DNA of 64,000 nt from Methylobacterium durans (GCF_003173715.1 NZ_CP029550.1:1674001-1738000), one strand, 5' to 3'; positions 9,286 through 20,531 are shown, counted from the first letter of the stretch. The notes: generated by a model not told the origin, from the letters alone. Translations and numbers: made by a program.

Positions 9286-9633
9286 GACATCGTCCTCCCC
9301 TTCGAGCGCGTCGGCACGACGATCGAGGCCCGACTGGTGCTCATCTTCGACGAGCCTGGGAAGGCGCACGCCTGCGCTGAGGCGGTGAGACAACGGATGA
9401 GCGGCGTCGCAACCGTGGATCGCACCGTGGACGAGGCGACCAGCGCGGAGGAGGATCGCCTCTTAGCCGCAGGTGGTGCCGTGCCGCCCTTCTTGCGGGG
9501 TCCGACGCCCTGGACCAGGGCGGCTGCATTGAACTTCCGCGAAGCGGTCTGGCTGGGCCCACTCGCCCGGGCTGCCGCGCGACTCAGTGAAGCCGGAATT
9601 CTCCGTCGATGGCTCGCAGCTCGGCGGGCTTGA
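9286..9633 (+). CDS. Doubtful hypothetical ORF
   Basis: The open frame encodes RLVLIFDEPGKAHACAEAVRQRM...TVDEATSAEEDRLLAAGG, which has protein-like composition but no clear start codon and no family that I recognise. Its last 50 bp overlap the convergent usg gene. It may be the remnant of a longer gene. No other gene is visible between 9144 and 9583. Confidence 0.25.
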   Translation, partial: DIVLPFERVGTTIEARLVLIFDEPGKAHACAEAVRQRMSGVATVDRTVDEATSAEEDRLLAAGGAVPPFLRGPTPWTRAAALNFREAVWLGPLARAAARLSEAGILRRWLAARRA

Positions 9634-9856
9634 TCAGGCGGCTGTGGGCTACTTTCACAGAGTGAAGTGGCCCATCGAGTGTCTCCTGCCAGAACGCAAG
9701 GAAGCGGCGCAATTCTGGAAACTCCGGAAATAGGTCGTGGTGCTGCCAGACGAAGCTCTGCAGCAGATGCGGGTGATCGGGCAGGTGATAGAGGATCTCG
9801 GCGGTGGTCAGGCTGTAGCCTTCCAGCTGGCGGCGGAAGGCTGGCGACACGGACAT
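9584..9856 (-). CDS. usg: Usg family protein
   Basis: The product has about 90 aa from the ATG at 9856, which sits 7 nt after GAGG. The sequence (FRRQLEGYSLTTAEILYHLPDHPHLLQSFVWQ, PELRRFLAFWQETLDGPLHSVKVAH, LIKPAELRAIDGEFRLH) matches the small Usg family of alphaproteobacteria end to end. Its function is not established. An upstream in-frame ATG at 9904 would add 16 unconserved residues. It is divergent from groES, with the CIRCE region in between. Confidence 0.88.
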   Translation of the reverse strand: MSVSPAFRRQLEGYSLTTAEILYHLPDHPHLLQSFVWQHHDLFPEFPELRRFLAFWQETLDGPLHSVKVAHSRLIKPAELRAIDGEFRLH

Positions 9857-9956
9857 TCGGAACCTCGCTCGATCGTGCTGAACGATTACCGCAGGCTGAC
9901 GCAAGCCTTCCTATCGATCAAGGGGGACCCACAGAATACTCTGTGTTCACAGCGTC

Positions 9957-9965
9957 TTAGCACTC
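9957..9965 (+). promoter_or_regulatory. Extra CIRCE half-site
   Basis: TTAGCACTC, the exact consensus left arm of CIRCE, occurs here without a partner at 9-bp spacing. The full CIRCE begins 37 bp downstream. It may be chance or an ancestral element. Confidence 0.35.
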
Positions 9966-10001
9966 GCCATGCCTGCCTGCTGCCAAGCGACACGGTCGAG
10001 C

Positions 10002-10028
10002 TTGGCACCTAACTGCTACGAGTGCCAA
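10002..10028 (+). promoter_or_regulatory. CIRCE operator (HrcA-binding) for groESL
   Basis: TTGGCACCT, nine bases, then GAGTGCCAA gives the 9-9-9 geometry of the CIRCE inverted repeat. Seven of nine arm positions are complementary (GGCAC with GTGCC at the core). It lies 118 bp before the groES ATG. HrcA repression of groESL with heat release is the established role of this element. Confidence 0.85.
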
Positions 10029-10146
10029 AAAATGTCCTCGAGATCTCTTGCGAAGTCCCGCTATCGCTCCCAGCTTGCCGGCCGTCGGGCGGCTTGTCCA
10101 AGTGCCCGATGGTTCATGAGTGCAGCACTCGCGCTGGAGGCATTGC

Positions 10147-10461
10147 ATGACGTTCCGTCCGTTGCACGATCGAGTCGTTGTCCGCCGCATCGAGGCGGAG
10201 GAGAAGTCGAAGGGCGGCATCATCATCCCGGATACCGCCAAGGAGAAGCCGCAGGAGGGCGAGATCGTCGCCGTTGGGCCTGGAGTCCGCGACGAGCAGG
10301 GCCGCGTGACGCCTCTCGACTTGAAGGCCGGCGATCGCGTGCTGTTCGGCAAGTGGTCCGGCACGGAAGTCCGGATCGATGGTCAGGATCTCCTGATCAT
10401 GAAGGAGTCCGACATCATGGGCGTGATTGAGGCCCAGGGCTCTCTGCAGCAGGCCGCCTGA
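10147..10461 (+). CDS. groES: Co-chaperonin GroES
   Basis: This 104-aa protein starts [20 protein letters not shown] and has the mobile loop region [24 protein letters not shown], typical of GroES. It forms the heptameric lid of the GroEL chaperonin. The ATG at 10147 is 7 nt after GGAGG; an in-frame upstream ATG (10120) adds nine unconserved residues. It forms a two-gene operon with groEL, 46 bp downstream, under the CIRCE at 10002. Confidence 0.97.
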   Translation: MTFRPLHDRVVVRRIEAEEKSKGGIIIPDTAKEKPQEGEIVAVGPGVRDEQGRVTPLDLKAGDRVLFGKWSGTEVRIDGQDLLIMKESDIMGVIEAQGSLQQAA

Positions 10462-10495
10462 TCCCGGGGCTTGCCTACATCGTCATGTCTTTTGA

Positions 10496-12154
<1,659 letters not shown>

Positions 12155-12174
12155 GCCCCCACCATTCGCAACGA

Positions 12175-12199
12175 GGGCTGCCTTCGGGCAGCCCTTTTT
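12175..12199 (+). terminator. Rho-independent terminator of groESL
   Basis: A perfect eight-pair stem (GGGCTGCC/GGCAGCCC) on a TTCG tetraloop is followed by TTTTT, 20 bp after the groEL stop. Confidence 0.95.
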
Positions 12200-12555
12200 G
12201 TTGCCCGCATCTCGACCGCCTCAAAGTGACACCAAGTCCCAATTGCCTGGGGTGCGCCGGCGACTTTGCCACAGCTGCAAACCTTGGCTGATTTGCAGGC
12301 CGGGCTACTTCAAGCAAAAGCTGTCGATCTTACGATCCTCAAGCCGCCAGGATCTCGGCTGAGCATTCCGTCAGAGATGTCCAACAATGTGAAGCGTGGC
12401 AGCTGCTTTAACGGGCCGCCCAGGTCTTTTGCCTAAGAGATGGGCAGCTGTTCAAGCTGAGCCATAATAGGGACGACTTTTTGAGCTATGGCGACTGTTG
12501 ACACAGTCGCACTTGCAGGAGGAGCTTAGGTTTTAAAATCTGACGAGGTCGCCAC
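12200..12555. other. Intergenic region without a gene
   Basis: No convincing ORF is seen. A short degenerate piece of repeat family C (about 12230-12255, CAAGTCCCA) is present. GGAGGAG at 12519 lies too far upstream of the next start to serve it. Confidence 0.5.
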
Positions 12556-13097
12556 ATGAGCAACTTCGACCACATCCTGAACTGGACGCTTAAGCGCGGC
12601 TCACATCCGTTTCCGGGCCTGACGGTGGCACCTGTATCAACGAAGCGGCCGTCGTCGCGCACGGCTATCCCTACCGCCCAATCAAATCGCATCTCGCGAT
12701 GCCGCCGTGCTTCTCGCGGCCAATTTGCCGTCTCGCACTTCACCTGAACGACGAAGCGAACGACGTGCAGCGCCAGCGCCTGCTTCCGTTCGTCACTCGG
12801 CTCGCCTGCGCCGACACGCCAGAGGTTGAAGCGGAGCGTGAGGCCTATATCCGCTCGCGCATCAACCTCGACGGCCCTCTGCCCATTCGCGTCTCCCTCG
12901 ATGAAGGCATCAGGGTTCTCGAAGGAGCGCTTGCCATCGGCCGGCAGGCAGACCCGCTCGCAAGCGAGGATGCCATTGAGCGGCTGGATGCGGCGCGCGA
13001 GTCCGCCTCAGAGCACACAGTGGTCCGCGCGCAGTTCCTACCTGCGAAGCTGAAAGGATGGCTCAGCAAATTGGGGCAGAGCGAGACTGCAGCGTAG
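12556..13097 (+). pseudogene. Frameshifted conserved hypothetical gene
   Basis: Frame 1 encodes MSNFDHILNWTLKRGSHPFPG and then continues in the next frame with PDGGTCINEAAVVAHGYPYR, PPCFSRPICRLALHLND and VTRLACADTPEVEAEREAY. The joined sequence matches a small conserved rhizobial family (GSH-FPGPDGGTCINEA). One G is missing from the CCGGGG-type run at 12615-12618. The C-terminal part stays open to 13097. Either a recent null mutation or a sequencing error would explain it. Confidence 0.8.
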
Positions 13098-13235
13098 GAT
13101 CAACCCGCGCGGGTTCATCAGACTCCTCGGTCAGGCCTTTGAAACTGGTCGTGGTGGCGTGGGCATCGCGTGAGGTGACGCTGATTCCCGGAGAGCACGG
13201 CTTCAGCTGTCTGCCCCATCGGCTTCTGAGGAGGC

Positions 13236-13319
13236 GAAGTCCCAGAAAGCCGCATGCTGCTCAAAGGGCATAGACCCTGGGTCCAGCTGGATCCGAAGCA
13301 TGTCCTTGGATCCAGTCCG
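13236..13319. repeat. Intergenic repeat family C, copy 2
   Basis: GAAGTCCCAG at 13236, AAAGGGCATAGACCCTGGG in the middle and GTCCTTGGATCC at the end match the other copies. It occupies most of the otherwise empty stretch 13098-13429. Confidence 0.75.
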
Positions 13320-13429
13320 GCGTCAGCCTGGAATGTGCCTCGGGACTCGTCGACCAGCACGGCCCGGCAGTCGACATAGGAGCTCGAGTCCCTCCGATCT
13401 CAGGCCCGCTCAATGTCAAGGCCTTCATC

Positions 13430-13633
13430 GTGACGAGTGAGTCACCCCGCCTCGCAGGCAAAGAGCGGGTCATTAAGCGGTGGGCCGTGCTTTCGACGAG
13501 CGCTGAAGCTGCCCTCGAGCTCGTTCGAATGCGGGTTGGGCCCGGGTGCGTAGTGAGTGCGCGCGATGAGGCACTCACCGCAGACGAGGCGAGCGCGATC
13601 AGTTTGCAGGCGGGCCGCGTCACTGCGCTATGA
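13430..13633 (+). CDS. Small hypothetical protein
   Basis: A 67-aa frame starts with GTG and reads SESPRLAGKERVIKRWAVLSTSAEAALELVRMRVGPGC. The frame stays open upstream (LNVKAFIV), so the true start may lie earlier. The composition is protein-like; I do not recognise the family. No neighbour suggests a role. Confidence 0.45.
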   Translation: MTSESPRLAGKERVIKRWAVLSTSAEAALELVRMRVGPGCVVSARDEALTADEASAISLQAGRVTAL

Positions 13634-13689
13634 TGACTTGAGATCGAGCGCTCAAGGGACAGCTGCCCCATGATGCGGCCAGTTGCACT

Positions 13690-14688
13690 TCAAGCCGGCC
13701 TTGCTTTTGACCTCTCTGAAGCACGATCAATGGCTCCAATCACCCGCTTGGGCGCAAGGTGGTGGATCATGTGCCCCATGCCCGGAACGACGATGAACTC
13801 GCTGTCCGGCAACTCGCGGTGCAGCCGCTCCGACTGACGGCCGACATCCGCGATCTGATCATCTGCGCCCGTGATGATCACCACCGGCAGCCTCAGCTTG
13901 CGGTAGTGCTCTCGAAGCTCCACGGTGACGGGCGTCATCAGGGCCGCGTCCTCGGCCGATGCTCGCAACTGCGAGGGGCGGAGCATCAGCGCTTTCGGGA
14001 ACAGCAGATCGAACCGCTCTGGCACCTCGACTGGTGCGAACATGGCCTTGCTCAAGCCAGGCAACAGGACGCGCCCAAGCAAGGGCGAAACCGTGTAGCG
14101 CATCACGTCTCCGACCACCGGGATGGCAGGTGGGGAGAACAGCAGCACGTCGGCCCGCAGCGTCGGGTAGTAGTAGCCGGATGCCAGGACGAGGCTGCGG
14201 GCGATTTGCGGCGCTTGCAGCGCCAGAGCTACCGCAACCAAGCTGCCCCAGGAGTGCCCGAGCACCACGGCCCGGGAGACGCCAAGCCGCTCCAGGGCCG
14301 TCTGGAAGAGGGTTGCGTGAGCGCGCGGCGTCCACAGCCCCCGCGGGCGTTCACTGTAGCCGTAGCCTGGCCGGTCGATGATGATCACGCGATAGCGTTT
14401 GGCAAGCTCGTCGACGATGCCGCTGATGACAAAGTCCTCGGCCAGGGTGCCGTTGCCGTGGATGAGCACCACGGGCTCGCCTTGCCCACGCTCGATGTAG
14501 TGCAGGCGCACCCCGTTCACGCTCATGAAGCGACCGATGGGCGGGTAGCGATGCTCCGCCTCACGCGTCTTCGCCACCGTGTAGAGAGCCGCGGCTCCCA
14601 GAGCGGCCGCGGATCCGATCAGGCCGGGAGCCAACCAGTTCCGCCCGTTGGTGCGTGGCCTGAAGTTGTGAGCCCTGTCGTCGTGCAT
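13690..14688 (-). CDS. Alpha/beta hydrolase
   Basis: From the ATG at 14688 the product has 332 aa with one N-terminal membrane segment (APGLIGSAAALGAAALYTVA). The hydrolase core follows with VVLIHGNGT, the nucleophile elbow GHSWGS, an acid in ITGADDQIADV and a His in GMGHMIHHL. The fold is that of epoxide hydrolase/haloperoxidase-like enzymes; the substrate is unknown. A longer in-frame start at 14808 adds 40 poorly conserved residues. It lies downstream of the hybrid kinase gene on the same strand, with a gap of about 230 bp. Confidence 0.88.
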   Translation of the reverse strand: MHDDRAHNFRPRTNGRNWLAPGLIGSAAALGAAALYTVAKTREAEHRYPPIGRFMSVNGVRLHYIERGQGEPVVLIHGNGTLAEDFVISGIVDELAKRYRVIIIDRPGYGYSERPRGLWTPRAHATLFQTALERLGVSRAVVLGHSWGSLVAVALALQAPQIARSLVLASGYYYPTLRADVLLFSPPAIPVVGDVMRYTVSPLLGRVLLPGLSKAMFAPVEVPERFDLLFPKALMLRPSQLRASAEDAALMTPVTVELREHYRKLRLPVVIITGADDQIADVGRQSERLHRELPDSEFIVVPGMGHMIHHLAPKRVIGAIDRASERSKARPA

Positions 14689-14915
14689 GCATCCTCGCTT
14701 GATGCTGGGGTCAAGCCGAGGTTCTGCGGCTTGTTCCGCCGATGACATTGACGAAGGCCCGATGACGCTCAATCCGCCCAGGGCTGCCGATCCCGAAATT
14801 GAAACCAATGTCCGTGGAGTGATACCTGAGCGGACATGCTTTATTCGGACCGGTGCTCTAGCAGTCTCGGCGCCGGTCCAAATCTCGGAGTCCGAGATTG
14901 CAGCAATTGGCTGGC

Positions 14916-16943
14916 TTAGCTCTGCTTCGAAAGGCGTCTGCGCTTCGTCTTGCCTGTTGCCCGGCGAAGGATGTGCGACAACGCCTCGACCGAATAGGGC
15001 TTTTGCAGAAGCTCGAAGCCGTCCGGGCCCTCTTTCGCCAGCACGTGGCTGTAGCCGCTCGTCAGCACGACCGGCAGACCGGGATGGAGGCGCCGGATCT
15101 CACGGGCAAGATGAACGCCATCCATGCCCGGCATCACCACGTCCGAGAACACCGCATCGAACACCGCTCCAGCGGTGCCAAGCACTTTCAGCGCCTCAGG
15201 AGCGTTGTGGGCCCAGGTCGTGACATACCCAAGATCCTCCAGGATCTGTGTTGCGAACCGGCCCACCTCCAAGTTGTCTTCTACAACGAGCACCCGCTGC
15301 CCAGAGCCGTCCGCTGATGGACTGAGCTCCTCCTCGGGCTCCTGTGTGACCTCGGCCTCAGCTTCAGGCAGGTAGAGCGTGAACGTGGTGCCCTGACCGA
15401 GCTTGCTCGCGACATCCACATCGCCGCCGGACTGCTTGGCAAAGCCAAACACCTGCGACAAACCCAAGCCTGTGCCGCGGCCGATCTCCTTTGTCGTGAA
15501 GAAGGGCTCGAAGATGCGGCTGATCTGACTTGGCTCGATGCCGGAGCCTGTGTCGGTCAGCGACACCGCCGCAAAGGGCCCTGACGCACCCGAGTGGTGG
15601 CGGATGGGCGGCATCCCATCGTGGCAGGAAAGGTGCACCGTCAGCGTGCCCTCGCCCTCCATCGCGTCACGGGCATTCACCGCCATGTTGACGAGGGCGG
15701 TCTCGAACTGGCTCAGGTCCGCCCGCACGTAGCAGAGGGTATCGGGCACCTCGGTCACGATGCGGATGCGCGCGCCCATGATCGGATCGAGCATCTCGGC
15801 CACGGCACGCAAACAGGTTCCGACCTCGAACACTTCAGGCTGGAGAGCTTGCCTGCGGGCGAAGGCGAGAAGCTGGCTGGTCAGCTTGGCAGCGCGCTGG
15901 ACAGTGTCTGAGACCGCATCCATGTAGCGCTTACGACGCTCCTCCGGCAGATCGGGGCGCCGGAGGAATTCGACAGATGAGCGGATGATGGTCAGGAGGT
16001 TGTTGAAGTCGTGCGCCACACCTCCCGTGAGCTGGCCTACCGCCTCAAGCTTTTGAGATTGTCGCAATGCCTCTTCCGCTCGGGCAAGAGCCTCCGCTTG
16101 CTCACGATGGGTGGTGACGTCACGGCCGTTCGCGTAGATCTTCCCGCCCTCGAAGGCCCCCGTCCACGCGAACCAACGATAGCTGCCGTCCTTGTGCCGC
16201 ACCCGGATCTCGCAAGGGTCCGTCAGCGGCTTCTCGGTGATGCAGCTGCGGATGGCGGTCAGGTTCTCAATCTCGAGAGGATGCGCAAAATCTGCGAAGC
16301 TCCTGCCGACGAGTTCATGTTCCTGCCAACCGAGGATCCTCGTCCAAGCTGCGTTGGCAGCCTGAAGCACGCCCTCGGCGGTGACGATGACGAGGAGATC
16401 TTGCGACAGGCGCCAAGCCTGATCACGCTCGACAGCGCTGACGCTCACGCGCTGCTGCGCATCGAGGTGAAAGGCGATCAGGTCAGCGAATGCCTTGAAC
16501 ATGCCGATGGTGCCAGGCGTGTTCAGGCGAGCCGGCTGCGGATCGATGGCGCAGAGCGTGCCCCAGAAGGTGCCGTCTGGCAGCACGATGGGCATCGAGA
16601 TGTAGCTCTGGAAGCCATAACGCGCCGGAGTTGGATGGCCGCAGTAGACCTCGTCTTCAGCGACATGGTCGATGACGACAGCAACTCCGTCACGCCGGAC
16701 CTCGCGGCAGATCGTCGTCGCGACCTCCAACTCACCGCCGGGCGGCAGTCCGAATGCAATCCCGTCACGCACTTGGCAGGCAACCCAGCGATCGTCCGTG
16801 ACACGAGCCACTGCGGCGAAGCCCATGCCTGTCGCACGGCAGACGGTCTCCAAGATCGTCGGCACCACCTCGATGCTGTCGATGGCCGCAAGGTCGGCTT
16901 GGAAGTCGTGACCTACGTGGAGATCAGGCGCAGGCCTATTCAT
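14916..16943 (-). CDS. GAF-PAS hybrid sensor histidine kinase with receiver
   Basis: This protein has 675 aa from the ATG at 16943. The order is GAF (about 20-165, with SMPIVLPDGTFWGTLCAID), PAS/PAC (about 175-285, GSYRWFAWTGAFEGG), a HisKA dimerisation domain with His311 in GGVAHDFNNLL, an ATPase domain (NAVNARDAM, DTGSGI, GTGLGLS) and a receiver with phosphoacceptor Asp601 in FSDVVMPGMDG. There is no membrane segment, so it is a cytosolic sensor. Its start overlaps the stop of the upstream RHH gene by 8 bp (ATGAATAG), so translation is probably coupled. The ligand is unknown. Confidence 0.93.
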   Translation of the reverse strand: MNRPAPDLHVGHDFQADLAAIDSIEVVPTILETVCRATGMGFAAVARVTDDRWVACQVRDGIAFGLPPGGELEVATTICREVRRDGVAVVIDHVAEDEVYCGHPTPARYGFQSYISMPIVLPDGTFWGTLCAIDPQPARLNTPGTIGMFKAFADLIAFHLDAQQRVSVSAVERDQAWRLSQDLLVIVTAEGVLQAANAAWTRILGWQEHELVGRSFADFAHPLEIENLTAIRSCITEKPLTDPCEIRVRHKDGSYRWFAWTGAFEGGKIYANGRDVTTHREQAEALARAEEALRQSQKLEAVGQLTGGVAHDFNNLLTIIRSSVEFLRRPDLPEERRKRYMDAVSDTVQRAAKLTSQLLAFARRQALQPEVFEVGTCLRAVAEMLDPIMGARIRIVTEVPDTLCYVRADLSQFETALVNMAVNARDAMEGEGTLTVHLSCHDGMPPIRHHSGASGPFAAVSLTDTGSGIEPSQISRIFEPFFTTKEIGRGTGLGLSQVFGFAKQSGGDVDVASKLGQGTTFTLYLPEAEAEVTQEPEEELSPSADGSGQRVLVVEDNLEVGRFATQILEDLGYVTTWAHNAPEALKVLGTAGAVFDAVFSDVVMPGMDGVHLAREIRRLHPGLPVVLTSGYSHVLAKEGPDGFELLQKPYSVEALSHILRRATGKTKRRRLSKQS

Positions 16944-17130
16944 CGGCTGACGAAGTCTGAGGGGCCGGAAGGTTGGGGCGAGCTGCCGCTCGGTCACGCT
17001 CCATCAACAGACGGAGGGCGGCCCGGACCATCTCGCTTACGGAGGCATATTCACCTCGGGCGATCTGAGTCTCGACGTATTCGGCGAGAGGGCCGGTGAG
17101 TGCGATGTGACGGGAGTGCTTTGCAGCCAT
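16936..17130 (-). CDS. ParD-like ribbon-helix-helix protein overlapping the kinase gene
   Basis: This 64-aa protein (MAAKHSRHIALTGPLAEYV, RGEYASVSEMVRAALRLLMERD) is a full-length ParD/RHH antitoxin type with the strand at residues 5-10 and the two helices at 12-45. No ParE toxin frame is adjacent; instead its stop overlaps the histidine kinase start. It may be a regulator of the kinase gene or an antitoxin orphaned from its toxin. An in-frame upstream extension to 17241 is unconserved. Confidence 0.8.
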   Translation of the reverse strand: MAAKHSRHIALTGPLAEYVETQIARGEYASVSEMVRAALRLLMERDRAAARPNLPAPQTSSADE

Positions 17131-17479
17131 CCCGCAGCGTAGCACGCTGTTGCGAGGGTGTCGCATCTGAAACACCCCCACACTGCTCCACAGGGCAAAC
17201 AAGCATCTGCCCTGCAGCATAGCACTTGTCTGCAAGCGCATACCCCAACGGACAAAACGAGCGCTGCGCGAAACGCACAGCTTGTCCGACAGGCTGTAGA
17301 TCGGTGAGATCAGCCTGCCTCAATCTGTGGTCCTCGTGCGTCTTAAGGAGCCTAGCAGCCCGGAAGATGCAATATGCGTTCACATCCGCACGCTCTGACG
17401 CCAACTCGCTTCCACCGCTTCAGCAAAACTGACAAGCTGTTGAAGAGGCCGAATATGGCGCCAATCGTCGGAGTTCTGA

Positions 17480-18355
17480 GTGCGCGCGTTCTCACGGGAT
17501 TTTATCGCAATACTCATTTGTCTTGCTCCAATCGCAGCTTTGGCTGAGGTGCAGATCCTGGCAGCCAAGATCACAGCCGGCGAGCTCTGGGTGCTGGGCT
17601 CAGTCGATGAGCCGGAGTCTGAGATTACCCTCGACGACAAGTTTCCAAGGCGCACAGACAGCAAGGGCAATTTCGAGTTCCGCGTCGTCTACCATCCTGC
17701 CAGCTGCATCGTGACGCTGCGAACGGCGCGACAGGAGCGCAGCGCCGTTGTCGGCGAGTGCGGTCAGCAGGGAGCGAAGGGCGACAAGGGCGATACAGCA
17801 GTAGCGTCTCAGACCGCGGCTGCCGGACCGCAAGGTCCACCTGGCCCTCCCGGGCCGCCTGGACCCGCAGGTCCACCCGGTCCAGCAGGTCCGCCTGGAT
17901 CTATAGGACCTTCTGGCCTGCAGGGATCTCCCGGCCAGATCGGACCGGTCGGGCAGCCCGGAGAAAAGGGCAATCCTGGCGAGGCAGGGTCCGTCGGTCC
18001 AGCTGGAACAGACGGCGGTCCTGGGCCTGTCGGACTGCAGGGACCACCTGGACCGAAAGGCGAGCCAGGTGCGCCCGGTCCGCAAGGGGCGCAAGGATTG
18101 CAGGGTGAGGCTGGACCTGCTGGACCGCCGGGGCCTCCCGGTGAGGCTGGTTCGATCGGCCCGCCAGGCCCACCCGGAAAAGCAGGTCCGCGGGGACCAG
18201 CAGGCCCGCCTGGTCCGCCCGGCCCTCGGGGACCGGCAGGTCCTCCAGGAGCAAAGGCTGTCAGCGCTCCGCGCGTTGTCCCGAACTCCACGCGTTCAGA
18301 CCAGCAGCGGCCTATCCAGCCTGCTCCTGCACCTGAAGCCGTGGCTCCATATTAG
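17480..18355 (+). CDS. Secreted collagen-like protein (module A copy)
   Basis: This 291-aa protein starts with GTG and a signal peptide ending ALA. A globular N-domain follows (about 25-95: [21 protein letters not shown] and two Cys in PASCIVTLR and VGECGQQ). Next come about 48 Gly-X-Y triplets rich in GPP/GPA/GEA and a short tail. This is a bacterial collagen-like stalk, exported and possibly trimeric; the role is unknown. A second copy with a longer GDK run and a frameshift lies at 39763. The promoter regions of both copies are also alike (from about -80). Confidence 0.88.
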   Translation: MRAFSRDFIAILICLAPIAALAEVQILAAKITAGELWVLGSVDEPESEITLDDKFPRRTDSKGNFEFRVVYHPASCIVTLRTARQERSAVVGECGQQGAKGDKGDTAVASQTAAAGPQGPPGPPGPPGPAGPPGPAGPPGSIGPSGLQGSPGQIGPVGQPGEKGNPGEAGSVGPAGTDGGPGPVGLQGPPGPKGEPGAPGPQGAQGLQGEAGPAGPPGPPGEAGSIGPPGPPGKAGPRGPAGPPGPPGPRGPAGPPGAKAVSAPRVVPNSTRSDQQRPIQPAPAPEAVAPY

Positions 18356-18577
18356 CCGGCGGCAAGCCAGACCCGCGGCCACACCGCCGGCGCATGCGCA
18401 GCCTCTCCCCGTCTTCGACCTTCTCCGCGTGCCCGTTACGATTGGAATGTGTGACCTTTGCCGGGGAAGACTGCGCGGATCTCCCTTGCCTTTTGGCCGC
18501 AGCCTTCGCTGCACTCCGCAGCCGCAGGAGCCGCTCTTGCAATGGGGCTCGACGCTCGATTGTGGGCAGGAGTTAGA

Positions 18578-19720
18578 TCAGGCGGCGTCCTGTCCTTGGC
18601 TCTCAAGCGCTGGATAATCGATGTAGCCCCGAGCATCGCCGCCATAGAAGGTCGAGCGATCGTAGCTGTTAAGGGAAGCGCCGGCACGAATTCGCTCCGG
18701 CAGGTCTGGGTTGGCGATGAACTGCCGCCCGAACGCCACAGCGTCCGCATCGCCACGCGCGATCACCTTGCGAGCGGTCTCGGCGGTGAAGCCGCCGGCC
18801 GCGATGAGAGGACCGCCAAATCTCATCTTGAACCGTGAGGCAGCGTCGGGCGCATCGGGATCGAGGGCATTGGTATCGCTGTTCTGGTCTGCCCGTGGCT
18901 CGACAACGTGGATGTAAGCCGGATGTCGCTCTCCGAGCTGGGAGGTCACGTAGTCGAACAGTGCACCTGGATCGGAATCCTTCATCCCGTTGAATGACCC
19001 CCAGGGCGAGAGACGCACGCCGATGCGATCGGCGCTCCAGGCTGCAGCTATCGCATCGACGATCTCCAGGAGGAGCCGCGCCCGGTTCTCGATCGCGCCG
19101 CCATAGCGATCGGTTCGTCGGTTGGTCCCGTCCTGCAGGAACTGGTCGATTAGGTAGCCATTCGCTGAGTGGATCTCGACGCCATCGAAGCCCGCCTCAC
19201 GGGCATTCAGCGCCGCTTGACGGAACTGCGCCACGATGCCGGGAATCTCGTCCAGCGTGAGCGCACGCGGCTCCTCGAAGGGCACAGGATTGAAGTGCGC
19301 ATCCAGGTGGTTGCCGGGGGCGGGCTCGGCAGAGGGCGCGACAGGACGCGCCCCGCCCGGCTGCATCGACGAATGGGAGATGCGCCCCGTGTGCCAGATC
19401 TGCAGGACGATCAGCCCACCCTTGGCATGCACCGCATCGGTAACGAGGCGCCAACCGGCAATTTGCTCTGCCGAGTGGACGCCAGGTGCTCCCGGATAGC
19501 CGCGGGCCTGTTGCGACACGTCGGTCGCTTCCGCGATGATGAGCCCACCCTGGCTGGCTCGCTGGCCGTAGTATGTGGCGTTGAGGGCTTGTGGCACGTC
19601 GCCGGGCTGGCGCGACCGCATGCGGGTCAGCGGCGCCATAACAATCCGGTGTTCCAGAGCGAGAGCACCGATGCGAATGGGTATGAACAGGGGATCTTTG
19701 GACAAACCGCGAGTCTCCAT
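18578..19720 (-). CDS. NADH:flavin oxidoreductase, Old Yellow Enzyme family
   Basis: This protein has about 380 aa from the ATG at 19720 (METRGLSKDPLF). OYE/NemA signatures are APLTRMRS near the N-terminus, LQIWHTGRISH, GFDGVEIHSANGYLIDQFLQ with the His-Asn substrate pair, and AFGRQFIANPDLPERI. It is an FMN-dependent reductase of activated alkenes or nitro compounds. It is convergent with the collagen gene. In module B this gene is absent between collagen and the downstream block, so it is either an insertion in A or a loss in B. Confidence 0.92.
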   Translation of the reverse strand: METRGLSKDPLFIPIRIGALALEHRIVMAPLTRMRSRQPGDVPQALNATYYGQRASQGGLIIAEATDVSQQARGYPGAPGVHSAEQIAGWRLVTDAVHAKGGLIVLQIWHTGRISHSSMQPGGARPVAPSAEPAPGNHLDAHFNPVPFEEPRALTLDEIPGIVAQFRQAALNAREAGFDGVEIHSANGYLIDQFLQDGTNRRTDRYGGAIENRARLLLEIVDAIAAAWSADRIGVRLSPWGSFNGMKDSDPGALFDYVTSQLGERHPAYIHVVEPRADQNSDTNALDPDAPDAASRFKMRFGGPLIAAGGFTAETARKVIARGDADAVAFGRQFIANPDLPERIRAGASLNSYDRSTFYGGDARGYIDYPALESQGQDAA

Positions 19721-20209
19721 CGAAGTCGAGTCACATGGGCGTGCAGCGGGGGGCGCAGCACGAGAGCCAGACTGGGCTTGGCTAGCGCGCTCGGCGGGAG
19801 CCCGAGTGCTCGAGCCGTGTTGGAGCTTTCCGGCCCGGCCCCGAACAACCGGCACGCGCTGCAGAAGTATCCCTCACTCGATCAGCCATGGCCGACCCGC
19901 AAGCACGACATCGGGCGGCTCTCGCGAATGCGCAGCGCTTACACTGAGGCCGATCAGAGGTCCCTTTGGCGGCCACAGTGCCGACGCACATGCGGCCCCT
20001 CATCGAGGGAAAGACGCTCGCGCACTCGTCGTGGAGACCAATAAGTCGGGATGCTGAGCATGTATGCTCCGCGTCGCTTGGTTAGCGCGCTGATCTTTGT
20101 CGGCAATGTCAGGGAGCTCGTCAAGCTTGAGCATTCGCAACCGATCGTCATCTGGCTGCCCTCCTGCTTCGTGCAGATTATCTGTGCAAGAGTCTTAGTC
20201 TCGCCTGGT

Positions 20210-20425
20210 TTGGGGCAGCTGATCCGCAGACACACGTGGTGGCTCGGCCTTTCGATTCAGGCCGCCCGCTCACTGGAGAAGACGAAGCTCTTGATCAACA
20301 CGCTCTTGGCACTTCTCTCAGCCCTCATTGTGTTAGGGGCTTACGCCGTCTTCAAGGGACCTCGCTGCCCTTGCGAGCGTTGCGAGCTCTCTGGCGGACC
20401 CGTTCAGCTCCAGCCTGAAGCCTGA
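20210..20425 (+). CDS. Small one-helix membrane protein (module A)
   Basis: A 71-aa frame from a TTG (LGQLIRRHTWW) contains one membrane helix, LLINTLLALLSALIVLGAYAV. It matches the copy at 52253 until the C-terminus, where a 1-nt difference near 20360 shifts the frame, so the tail reads CPCERCELSGG instead of LPLRALRALWRARSAPA. The start and even the coding status are uncertain; the conserved hydrophobic segment in two diverged copies supports it. Confidence 0.45.
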   Translation: MGQLIRRHTWWLGLSIQAARSLEKTKLLINTLLALLSALIVLGAYAVFKGPRCPCERCELSGGPVQLQPEA

Positions 20426-20531
20426 TCGTGAGTGCCCGAATTCGGGCTGCTCACGAATGGATGGCTGCATACAGTGCATTACCTCGTCGTCATTCGTTCC
20501 CCTCTCGAAGGGTATTCGGGAAGGAACGCTT

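Noticed and set aside
20051..20209. Upstream extension of the small membrane protein in module A
   Set aside because: The module B copy has stop codons in the matching stretch, so this part is not conserved as coding.
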